Source: Limanda limanda (Eukaryota > Chordata > Actinopteri > Pleuronectiformes > Pleuronectidae). Taken from it: a DNA stretch of 64,000 bases. Of the stretch, positions 12,987-23,267 are shown piece by piece (position 1 is the first letter of the stretch; every line of letters begins with the position of its first letter). The DNA lies in NCBI RefSeq assembly GCF_963576545.1, contig NC_083638.1, forward strand, positions 26,794,090-26,858,089. Reading direction: 5' to 3'. Position numbers and translations under genes: made by a program. The notes below the pieces were generated by a model. It made no database searches, was not told the origin of the DNA, and saw nothing but the letters and a program-made list of their open reading frames with translations.

Positions 12987-14900
12987 GTGTCAACACAGTT
13001 ATGTCAGAATAATTTACACTTTTCCTCATCATGCTCACAATTATCACTTGCTTTAGCTCTTCACTGCGATAGAGGAACAATCTTTTTCTTTATTTCAATG
13101 TATTTCACATTGATCATTCACTGCTGAGTGTTTTCCTGGGACATGCAGATTCAATTTCAGTTGTTTAGCACGGTTTGTGTTGCCATCATGTAATGTATAG
13201 GATGCCTTTCAGGGGTCTTTATTCTTAAACAAATCATCTGGAGACATTAAGAAATGTCCAGAGACACTATTTACATTCAACACATGACTCTAACACTACA
13301 GCTTAATTAGCTATATAGCTGCAGTTGATCAAATCTTCAGGGGCTGGTTGACATTTCAGACAAAAACCTTTTCAGTCCCCTAATGGAATGCTAAACATAA
13401 AGAAAGGTTTACAGTGGCAACAGTAACTAAGTGACACAGTTCAGCGAATGTTCATAATTAAATTGCAGATATGTCAGTTAACTGTTTCATCTGCAGAAAG
13501 AGATCATTGGATGTTGGGAGAAGCTGAAGCAAGACAACCCGTGTCTAAGTTTCAGGCTGTGGTTGCTGATGACCTTCTATTGACAACAAATGCAACAGCC
13601 TGTTCTGTCTGCAGCTCACACGCCGGACATGGAAATACACATTGCAGCAGTTTTTTTTACTTTAAACCACTGATATATCATGTTAGGGGTACAAATACCT
13701 CAAATTTAATCCCAGAAAAGTGTAAAATAGTGCACACATTTAGAAACAGTACAGTTTTCATAGTAAACCTACAAGGTGCCTTGTGTAATTCAGAGTCAGT
13801 TCAGAGGAGCTGCTCTGTTCAGAAGTCAACAGCTCCTACACCTCCTCGGCTCTTTCATCCTGAACCTGATCTGTGTCGAACGTAAAAACCTTACCTCCGA
13901 CACAGATCAGGCTCGACACTCCCTTGTCTCACTAATTCTCTTTTTTCCTGGATCTTTGTCTTTCTCTGTCTGTGTCTCCGTCTGTCTTTTATCTTCTGTC
14001 TCTTGCTGTCACGAGTGTGGTCAGCTTGGGAGACTTGAAGTCTAGTTTTTCTTATCAATAAAAGAATAAGCTTTAGTTCTGTGGTCACAAGCAAGGCTAG
14101 CAACCACAAGATGGGCGAACGATGATCCAATTTCTACACTATGTAAATTATCTTGTCAGAGTGAGTTCATAAGAAAAAATGTGAAAACAAAGTAGAATAA
14201 GACATGTATATGGAGCGACAGAGGATTGTTTTTCTCACCCTGCCCAGCTGGTTGTTTTATTGTCCTCACTGAGACCTTTCACAAATAGAGGTTTTACAAT
14301 TCAGTTCTCATTAGAAAATGTGCCCCTTTGTTGTTTCAATGCCAACAGTAACACCAAGGAATCCAGATAAGAGATTTGTAGCTCAGCAGGTTCAGTGTTA
14401 TCTTGCATTTCATTTGCACTTCAGAGATTTGAAACCGCATGAACCCAACTGTTTCCAGTATTCTCTCTGAAGCAGCTTTAAAGTCAGATAAAACACTTTT
14501 TTTACACTTCGACAACATCACATGTTTTGTAACTGCTTTTTAAGCACTTCCCAGCTGCCGTATCTCACTTACTGTATACTGAGAGAGTTATTCAAACGGT
14601 CAAAGAGCATTTCCATGGATAAACAAGATTTTAGATGTTTTGTGCATGATTTTTTACACTCTCACTTGTTTTTTACCATGACATGTCTGGTGTTGCATCT
14701 TATTTAGCAATATTGGACATAGCTGCATCCAATCTTCCCCTGCTTCAAATTTACTCACTTCTTTTTCTCTATTTATGTTTTGGGAATGTCTGCAAAAATA
14801 ACACAGGATCCTGTTTCATTTAATATGCAATTATGTTAAAATCAGGAAAAGGTTTTTAAAATGACTGTGTTTCTCTTTCTCTGCCCTGCTTTTTTTTTAG

Positions 14901-15031
14901 TAGTCCAGCATATAAAGCGGAGAGACATAATCCTGAAGAGGGAGTTGGGTGAGGGAGCGTTCGGTAAAGTCTTCCTGGCGGAGTGTTACAACCTGAGCCC
15001 CACCAAGGACAAGATGCTGGTGGCTGTCAAG
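14901..15031 (+). CDS. ntrk3: ntrk3 kinase exon 1: glycine-rich loop and catalytic lysine
   Basis: The exon completes a codon begun at 3874 and then reads [51 protein letters not shown] is the nucleotide-binding P-loop and the Lys of VAVK is the ATP-positioning lysine of the N-lobe, so this is the start of the TrkC tyrosine kinase domain. The 131-bp length is the usual size of this Trk exon as I recall it. The donor is gtacgt, phase 0. The acceptor is a tandem TAGTAG: use of the first TAG gives Leu-Val-Gln at the junction, while the second would drop the Val. A 47-bp TG repeat starts 30 bp after the donor. Confidence 0.98.
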
Positions 15032-15056
15032 GTACGTCTTTACTGTGTGTCTTTGT

Positions 15057-15061
<5 letters not shown>

Positions 15062-15108
<47 letters not shown>
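15062..15108. repeat. TG microsatellite (about 23 units) just after the exon donor
   Basis: An uninterrupted TG run, preceded at 15043-15060 by a degenerate TG-rich stretch. It starts 30 bp downstream of the 5' splice site at 15032. Confidence 0.97.
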
Positions 15109-15109
<1 letters not shown>

Positions 15110-15121
15110 GAAAAATAAACA

Positions 15122-15245
15122 GTTGGGGAATTGTGCTTATTTGCTTTCATGCTCTGGTATCAGTTGACTGATACCACTCTCACATCTGTGCACTTAGTAT
15201 GAAGGTGCAGGCGGCAGACAGTTAGCTGAGTTTAGCATAGGAACT
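15122..15245. repeat. Dispersed teleost repeat copy (family B)
   Basis: Contains gataccactctcacatctgt, gcacttagtatgaagg, cagttagctgagtttagcat. The same motif order occurs at 27708-27985 and 38564-38765. This copy also carries a small hairpin, ggtatcag/ctgatacc, at 15156-15175. The family is familiar from other fish genomes, but I cannot name it reliably. Confidence 0.6.
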
Positions 15246-15559
15246 CTCACAAGGCCCCACAGTGGGTATCATCCTAAATGTCCTCATCCCTATGACAGTC
15301 AATAAGGATCTCTTGCCCTGATCTAATGCATCTGTAAAGACCCTGTTAACCCCACTCTCACAGCAAAAAGCAGCAAGGCAATCTTTTGACTAGGAACACA
15401 ATGCTAACACGGAAAGGGACTCGGTTTGGTTAACGCAAGATGTTGAATTTTATAAATGTTCTTCTGAGATTCTGCTCCATGCTGACATGACTGAAACACA
15501 TCATTAATACAGATTTATCAGCTGCACATTCATGCTGTCAATCTCCTGCTCTACCACAT

Positions 15560-16170
15560 CACAAAAAAGTGCTTTTGGTTTCGCATCTTGTGGCTGTTGA
15601 GGACATTGAAGTTCACCGAAGATGACTTCTGCTTTGTGACGTGGATTTTTATCATGCTGAAAGTATCCATTAGAAGATGATCCACCGTGGCCATAAAGAG
15701 ATGCACATGGTCAGCAACAGATTGGCTTTGGCAATCAAATGATCCCTGGTTGGTGTAAAGGGGCCCACAATTTTTGCCAAGAAAACCTTCCTCACACCAC
15801 CACCACCAGACTGAACCGTTGACACTAGGCAGGTTGGGTCCATGGAGTCATGCTGTTGACACCAAATTCTGACCTGACCATCTGCGTGTCTCAGTAGAAA
15901 TAGAGATTCATTAGACCAGGCCACACGTTTTCAACTGTCCAGTGCTGGTGAGTGTGTGCCCACTGCCACCTCAGATCTCTGTTCTTGGCTGGCAGGAGTG
16001 GAACCCCACACGGTATTCTGCTGTTGTAGTCCATCTGCCTCAGGTTTCAATGTGTTTTTTCCTTCTGAGATCACATTCATCTACATTGTCTGATGTCCCC
16101 TGGCCTGTATTGGCATGATGTTATTAACTGCACGTGATCATTGCTGTGTATGAGAACACCTTGAGAGAGC
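15560..16170 (-). mobile_element. Decayed Tc1/mariner-type transposon, transposase fragment on the minus strand
   Basis: The minus strand at 15924-15670 translates to a run containing WSNESLFLLRHADGQVRIW, QQHDSMDPTCLVSTVQ and SGGGGVRKVFLAKI. This pattern (W-S-D/N-E-S, then R-x-W, then a GGGSVMVWG-like block) is the catalytic core of Tc1-like DDE transposases. The expected Asp of the WSDES motif is Asn here, and the frame ends without the rest of the domain, so it is inactive. Flanking DNA, such as ggcaggagtggaaccccaca near 15994, matches a dispersed fish Tc1-like family I recognise. I did not find clear terminal inverted repeats, so both limits are approximate. Confidence 0.8.
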
Positions 16171-18029
16171 CTATATGAATCCTTTCTTGTCAAACTGGCT
16201 GAATAGGTTACTTTGTTCAAATGCCTTCACCTGTTTAGGTGTCCACCCTCCATATAAATGGTTCCTATATGCATGTGTAAGAGGTTCATGTTTTCTCACA
16301 TTTTCTCACACTGCTTTATTTATTCTGCTTCCAAATTCAAATAGCTTTGAATGCATAGAAATGCCTGGGTTTGGGATAGAGTCAGAGGTCAGATATCAAT
16401 GCTATTGATAGGGGCTTCCAAGCTTTTTCAGGTTCTATTTAATAATGTTTATTATTAATTGCCTTTACTGTTTACATTAACTGACAACCCAATGTGCCAG
16501 CTGAGGCTCAGAAACATAATGTCATGTTGAAGATTGCAGTGCAGTAAATTTTGCACTGCTCCCCAAAAGTGATACTGAGTAATCTTGATCGTCCCGGGGT
16601 GACTTGGTCCAGTATAAGTATAGGTCATAAACCCCACCTTCTTCATTTTAGTGGATAGGACATGGTTCTAATTAAAAAGTCAGAATATAAGTTGAATACA
16701 TTTTCCTTGAAGATGGTTTCGCTCATTGTAGGTAGTTCTTATGACATTGATATATTCAAGTGTTAATTTCTCTGGTAATTGTGATTAAAAGTGATGTTTT
16801 GATGCAATTAACATAGGGGGAAACATTATGATTGACACCTGATATTGTGATTGATCAAGACTGTGTATTGGAGAGATTTCATTACCATGGCCCCACACCA
16901 CATTCTCTACTGTATGAGAGGCCCGATGAGGGATAATTCATACTTATGCACACAGCATCATAATGTCACACTTACACCACTATACTCTTACACAAACACT
17001 ACTATACTCTCTTACACTGCACACTCATACTCAGTTTTATTTATTAACACATTCCCATACACACAACACTGCTCTCTCTGGATATTATAATTGAAAAAGA
17101 GTAAAAGTATAGATAAGTGATTAAATAGTATTAAATAGTTCATGTGAACACAATTAACCAAGTGTAAGGAACAAAATGACAGTAAGCGTAAGACAGAATG
17201 ATATGATATGTGAATGAGAATAGAAGTGTGTGTGAGTGAGTCTGGTTGAAAAGAAAGTAACATTGAATTCTCAGGTCCTGATTGGTTATGTTAGATGAAG
17301 CGTGGTTTCACTGACAAGGCCCGCCCTCCAAATCAAGAAACCCATTCGGGAACATGTTGGACCCGGGGCCGCACTGCACCTCCAGGGGAATGTTTTAAAC
17401 TCTCCTTAAACACTCATTACAACAATGTCAGAAATTCTGGATCCACAGAGACCTCCTGTAATACAAGCACACACAGGGACCTCTTCCAATGCAGCCGAGG
17501 AGGAAATGTGATGGTTATTCAGACCAGGTTCATCAGATGCAGAGTTATCATAGAGGGCCAAGGGCACTTCCTCTGGAGCTCGTCTGACAGCCGGGCCACA
17601 CTGGCTGCGGTTGTGCCACGGGACGGCCGCGGATCGGCTTGTTTTTCATTTCCGATCCATAGCGGCCTGTTAATAAGCTGCAGTTCAGCCGCCCTGCTTC
17701 ATTAGAGATTCGAGTTTTCGCAGATTTTCCCCACATGCGGTTCACAAAAGAATAGACAGAGAAAATGATCTTTCAGCAGTTTAAATTTGTATCTGTTTAA
17801 TAAATGTCACAAACATATTTCTCCTTAACACTTCTTGTACACATTTCAAAATAGAAGCATTCCAGCACTTCTGTTGACTTAATCCATTCATTTGTTTTTA
17901 GATGCACATCTTCATACTGTATAGTAATGGAATTAATTTGAGTACCTAGTAGGTATACCAGAAACATCACACAGGCTGTTGTTAAAGGCTATTAAAGGTT
18001 AACGTAACTTCAGGTGAGGGGCTGTAGGT

Positions 18030-18090
18030 GCTCTCTTTCTCTCGCTCTCTTTCTCTCTTTCTCCCTTTCTCTCTGTCTCTCTTTTTTTGT
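18030..18090. repeat. CT-rich simple sequence
   Basis: An imperfect CT/CTTT run (tctctttctctcgctctct and continuing) that is followed by CA-rich sequence to about 18128. It shows no coding signal. Confidence 0.85.
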
Positions 18091-18713
18091 CTCTTTCACT
18101 CACACTTACACTCACACAAACACACACAACCAAGGGAAAAATGTGCAACAGATAAAAAAAACCTTTTCCATTTCATACCACTCGTCTAGGATAAAAACAA
18201 AATAGTGATGTATGACATCATCGTAAAAGTTATATTATTTATGGCAACTTTCACGACAACCCTTTGCTGACAGAGCGTTATGCCCCGGTTCACACTGGTT
18301 GGGCCTCTCATACTGCTTTGCAGACTCTGCTCCAAATGACATCAAAACCACAAAAGTTGTCCAACTTTTATACAAATGCTCTTCTGGTTCCACTGCATGC
18401 TCAATTGTACATATCAATGTACCAGCTCAAAAACTATCAATCAGCCAAGAAACCAGGATTTACTGTGAAGCAAAGATGATATGAATGAACTAAAGCAATT
18501 GCCCGTGTGTGGCATCTCTCAATGTCTTCACAGGGCTCAACAGGAATTTGTGCTTTGCAGTTCCCAGTGTGAATCTGAATAACTGTATGAATGTGAATCA
18601 GGGTTATTCTGAGTAAGAGGTTGCAGTCTAAGCAAACCTACCCAGGAAAAACAAAATACTGTCAAAAAGCTACCCTCTCCTTGACAACAGAAAGAGAAAT
18701 ACAGGAGTTTTGT

Positions 18714-18733
18714 TGATGATGATGATGATGATG
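18714..18733. repeat. GAT trinucleotide microsatellite
   Basis: About six tandem GAT units inside the intron. Confidence 0.9.
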
Positions 18734-20508
18734 TTGTAGTGTCAGGCGATCACTTCCTTTTCTTAGTATTACATAATAAGCCTCCTCCACAGTGAACTCT
18801 TGATTTTTTAAAACACAGCGTGTGTGCATCTTCATCTGAACATGTTTGTGCCTGAAATAAAACTAAAGGTCAGCAAAGGGAACAATTCATTGCAGCTCTT
18901 TCCCTCAATTTATTGCATTCGTGCACTTGAAGGTATTGTTTTGGAAGGATGCCCAGACAAGAAACATTTCCTTAAGAGTGTGGTTTGATTTGGTAATAGA
19001 ATTTTATGGCCATTTTACCTACGCTGCTGTACATCTCAACAACCTCCAGCAGTTCACTACAAGCAGAGGACATATGAGTAAATGTATTTCTATCTCAAGG
19101 TCTTTCCATCTGTAATAATGTCAGCACCAGTCTTGGAAAGCAGGACTCAAGACCAAGGAGATCAAGAGAAGCAACTTGCTATATTTTCCTGTTGCTGATG
19201 AAGTGTCAAGAGTGTTTTTCTCTTCAAGTAGAGGAGGTATTTGATTTTTTTCACTTTCCTTTCTAATACTGCCAGGCTCAGCTGACCTACCATCAAGATT
19301 TTATGTTTCATGTGTCCTTGATGTCAAAAGAGTTCAAGGTACCCCGGCTCGATCCTGTAACCGATCAGATCAATAGATTGCGTATTAATTGTTCCTTTAG
19401 TGCCTCAGCTGTACAGCTTGAGTGATCCCTGGCCTTGGAACTGTGTACAGATTTATTGGTTGGATACATTTTGTTGAGTAGACTAGTTCAAGCTTTATTG
19501 ATAAAAATAAGGAAATATAACACAATCTGGTGAATAAATCCCCTTTTGGTTTAAAACAGGTATCATTGTTGTGTTTACCATCAACTCTCAGAAGAACCCA
19601 CGAATTTTCTATTACCATTATCTCCTCTATTCCTACAGAGTGAGCAAACAAGTGCTCAAACAACGTTGCCTGAATCTAGTGATAAAGTACAGCTGTTTGG
19701 GTGTAAAAGAATCATAAGAGCATGATTGATCCTCCACATTTAAAGGAACAAGACTAAAATACTTTTACCAAAGTGAATAAAACATCTGGGATAATCTGGG
19801 AAAAACTCAAAATCTGTTTTGTGTCACAGTTTTTTATGCTTGACTGGTCAAAGCATTGTGGGTCCATATAAGTAGAATGGAAATAGACTTATTCAATAAA
19901 TCATGACGTATTAAGCATGTGACTCACTGAAGCTTCTGCTCCACTGAAGAGACAATAAATGGCAGCACATAAAAACATCAGAGCTGCATGGAGTGACGAA
20001 GAGACTGTGACGTGCCTCAAACATAAATGCTTTATTTCCATCACATATCCCACATTGCTCTCCACTGCTTGGCACTCTCTTATAGCTGGTAGAGACTGCT
20101 TGGGAGTTCCGGGGTCACCGGATTCGTTCCTATACCAAAGTCAGACAGTGGATGTCGTGCTTGTTAGCCTGGGGGTATTACTGATTCTTACCGCCTGCAG
20201 ACTTTGGAGAAAGTTTGCTGCTTTAGTTCTGTAAAGTTTCACTGCTGTTAGAGATTGTTAGTGTTAACAATATTTTTGTAATTTAATTATGATAATTTTA
20301 ATCTCGCCATGTTATTTTTTTTATTTCTAATGCCAATTCATTTACAGAATATCAGTTTGTAGGTGTTTGTTCATTGACAGTTAATCTACACATAGAGAAT
20401 CAACACTCTGAAATTTCCAAACACTAAACCTGAGTGTAGAATTAATAACTGTTTCACAAAACCCAAACTGCTATGGTCATTGTCAGTCGTGATCCTCTGG
20501 GGACCATC

Positions 20509-20584
20509 AACGTCTGCACAAAAATATATTTTTGTGCAGACGTTGCAGCAATTTTATTGCTGGATGAAGAAAATTCATCCAGCA
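20509..20584. repeat. Two adjacent perfect palindromes
   Basis: The first, 20509-20544, is a perfect 36-bp palindrome without a spacer; its left half is aacgtctgcacaaaaata. The second, 20558-20584, has 11-bp arms tgctggatgaa/ttcatccagca around a 5-base loop. Only 13 bp separate them. They belong to no repeat I recognise, and no RNA gene is evident. Confidence 0.95.
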
Positions 20585-20950
20585 TTTATCAGGATATCAG
20601 GTTGGACCGACCGTAGGTCAAATGGCATTTTCATGTCCAGAGCATTTTTACAGACTGAAGACAAGTGGGCATACTGAGTGGATGTTTCAAACTGAAAGAG
20701 ATCATTCAGATTACAATATGGAGGGTAGCAGGAGAAACTAGAAGAGCACTTAGCATTGTGATGGAAAGTAGAATATATGAGTCAATGCCATGCCGTTTGG
20801 GGGCAGGACACAAATGTGTCTCCTGTGGATAATTTGAAGTTTCCTTGTCGGTGATATTGCACTAACGTGGTCCCCAATGTTATAAACTTGTAGCATCAAC
20901 AGATGAACACCTAGCAATGTCTAAATCTGACTCATTGTTTTCCCCTTCAG

Positions 20951-21123
20951 ACACTGAAAGATCCCAACCTGTCTGCACGGAAGGACTTCCAGAGGGAGGC
21001 GGAGCTGCTGACCAACCTGCAGCACGATCACATCGTTAAATTCTACGGAGTGTGCGTAGACGGAGACCCTCTCATCATGGTTTTTGAATACATGAAGCAC
21101 GGAGACCTCAACAAATTCCTCAG
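20951..21123 (+). CDS. ntrk3: ntrk3 kinase exon 2: helix C and hinge
   Basis: Reads [57 protein letters not shown] and two bases of an Arg codon. The Glu in QREAELL is the helix C glutamate that pairs with the catalytic Lys of the preceding exon. The Phe in IMVFEYM occupies the gatekeeper position next to the hinge, as in other Trk kinases. The 173-bp length fits this Trk exon. Acceptor ccccttcag, phase 0; donor gttagt, phase 2. The residues that differ from mammalian TrkC, such as the first two of the exon, are conservative. Confidence 0.98.
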
Positions 21124-23023
21124 GTTAGTTTTTTACTGACGAATCAGTCGGTTTAACATTAATGTACCAGGCAAGAGCTGGAACTGAGCATTTGCATAGA
21201 CAAGTTAACTACAGTGAGTGAAAGGTTATTTTACAGTGTAAAAATGTGGGTGCTACCTCAGGGCGTTTTCCGTCAGGGTATTGTTCTTTTAGATGGAATT
21301 GTCCACCAGCTTATAAACAGTATGTAAATACAAAATAGAATCAGTAAGAGTCAAAGAAAAGTTAATTTGTTTAGAACAGTTTCTGCTGCTAATACAATAT
21401 CCAGCTAACTTCACAGATTTCTGAGTTAGCAAACATGAGTGCTTTGGTGCTTTTGTTCTGTAATGTCAGACTGTACCGGGGGAAGTGACCTCTGATAAGC
21501 CTCAACAAAAGCAACATGATGCCGGTACAGCGAACGCTTTGGTAAAGGAAATCTTAGCTGGAAAGAATGTCAGTGTGCTCAAGAGCAGTCTGAGATAGAA
21601 GTCTGCTATTTCAAGTGCGTTGACAGCAGCTGTGCGTGTGTGTGGTCTTTCCTGTTTTTGAAGTCTGAGCTTTAATTGAAAAGATGACATGTTACGATTG
21701 AGTGCGAGTGTGTGTGCGTGTGTAGATTCAAGAGTGCGTGAGGAACTTTCTGTTGGGAAATCACTCTTGAAATGAAAGGCAATGTTGCGAATGATGAAAT
21801 TCTTTCATGCAGGGTGCAAGACACGGCAGATTTTTGGTCTATGGGTCCTGTTGGTCACGTTTAACAGATGAGATGTGCGGGGAATCAACAGGAGTGAATA
21901 GAGAGATCGAATGGGCAGGTCCTGCTCAGCCTTCAGATATACAGAGGGCCGCCTGCCCTACTAAATGTGTGTGAAGTCAAGCAAGAAACATACACTGTAA
22001 GAAAAAAAAGTACTAATCCCCCTACAGTGGAGCCAAATTATTACACAGACACAAAAAGCCAAGATCACTGAATTGCATGACAATTGAGAGATGGAAAAAG
22101 GAAAGCAGCCTTAAAGAGGGAGCGAGAGAGCTGGAGTCTCCTCTGCTTAGTGCCTGGTCTGTAATCACATTGATGAGAGCGTGATAAGAACAGCAGGAAC
22201 CTCTCACAGGAAATGAGTTCTTCATTGTTTCCTAAAAATGCTAAGCAGGGAGAGAGCTCTCGACCCACAGTCAACCTGCTCTGGTAAATGTATGACTTGC
22301 AGCACTTTGATGAAATTCCTCAGCCTTGGTTAGAATTCCTAACGGGCGAGAACGAGAAATGTTGCTGAAAGCTGCTTTAAATCCACCAAAGATTCTATAC
22401 ACATACGACTTTCTGTAACTGCATACAGTCTTATATAAATAACAGCCCAGGCACCTCTCAGTTAATCATAGGGATTTAAGCTGCTTTACTACTTCTAGGT
22501 TATAGTTAATATGTTTATATTCCTAATAGTCACTCTTTATTATGCCAACTATTCTGAAAGGGTAGAGCAAGGTAACAGTGCAGCCAGGTCAAAGGTTTGT
22601 CAGCTCTGTAAGAAGATTTGTCTTGTTCATAAAACAGGATGTCAGGTTAGAGTCTGCCATGATGAACAAACACTAGAGTTTCATATGTCCAGTTCTTAAA
22701 GCAAGACTGTGAAAAGAAAGAATTAACAACAAAGTTCTTGTTCCTATAGATGAAAATGTGAATTCATGAGTAATCATTTTGATTCAATTTGTATTTCTTC
22801 ACTTACGTTATTCATGAATGTTTAGACTTTTAACTTGTGTAACAGTTACTCAATGGTATCTTTAATTATACTTACAGAAAAATATGTGATTATACTGTAA
22901 GTAATTGTGTCACAGTGTGGTCAGTGGTTGGTGAGAGTTGCATACGCTCGCCTTCAGACAGACACCAGAGAACTCATCATTATCAGTTCATTAGAGCAAT
23001 CAACATTATTCTTTGTAACCCAG
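21124..23023 (+). other. ntrk3: ntrk3 intron, 1.9 kb, phase 2
   Basis: Donor gttagt, acceptor ttctttgtaacccag. This is the shortest intron of the window. I see no recognisable repeat or gene in it, only weak TG-rich stretches around 21630-21725 and AT-rich sequence before the acceptor. Confidence 0.9.
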
Positions 23024-23267
23024 AGCCCACGGCCCAGACGCCATGATCCTGGTAGATGGCCTGCCACTGCAGTCCAACGGGGAGCTGGGCCTTTCCCAGA
23101 TGCTGCACATTGCCACCCAGATTGCCTCGGGCATGGTTTACCTGGCCTCCCAGCACTTTGTCCACAGAGATTTGGCAACACGCAATTGCCTGGTAGGCAA
23201 TGGCCTGCTGGTGAAGATTGGAGACTTCGGCATGTCCAGGGACATCTACAGCAGCGACTACTACAGG
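23024..23267 (+). CDS. ntrk3: ntrk3 kinase exon 3: catalytic loop, DFG and activation-loop tyrosines
   Basis: Completes an Arg codon and reads [89 protein letters not shown] is the catalytic loop with the proton-acceptor Asp, DFG binds magnesium, and the three tyrosines of the IYSSDYY block are the autophosphorylation sites that activate Trk kinases. All catalytic residues are present. The exon is 244 bp with donor gtaaga, phase 0. It ends exactly where mammalian TrkC can receive a small kinase insert from an alternative exon. A longer open frame overlaps it on the same strand (22907-23572) but is a frame shadow. Confidence 0.99.

Larger units (their letters stand above)
3875..14900 (+). other. 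ntrk3: ntrk3 intron, 11.0 kb, before the first kinase exon
   Basis: Phase 1 intron with donor gtaagt and acceptor ttttttttag. In mammalian TrkC the alternative terminal exons of the truncated, kinase-less receptor lie here. I searched by eye for a codon pattern matching that tail and found none. The stretch holds CA microsatellites, four dispersed repeats (entries at 7672, 8221, 12760 and the CA tracts), a G12 run at 11441-11452, and short palindromes at 7035-7052, 8930-8951 and 13865-13911. The segments 4380-4860 and 6040-6560 look less repetitive and could be conserved non-coding elements. No other gene is visible. Confidence 0.85.
15032..20950 (+). other. ntrk3: ntrk3 intron, 5.9 kb, phase 0
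   Basis: Donor gtacgt, acceptor tccccttcag. Its contents are a TG microsatellite, a dispersed repeat at 15122-15245, a Tc1-like transposase relic at about 15560-16170, a CT-rich tract, a GAT repeat, and two adjacent perfect palindromes at 20509-20584. The segment 17295-17710 is GC-richer than its surroundings and carries an open frame of 136 codons that I do not consider coding. No other gene is visible. Confidence 0.9.

Noticed and set aside
13448..13885. 145-codon + strand open frame
   Set aside because: No recognisable motif and no exon borders. Its end runs into the hairpin at 13865. Judged a chance frame.
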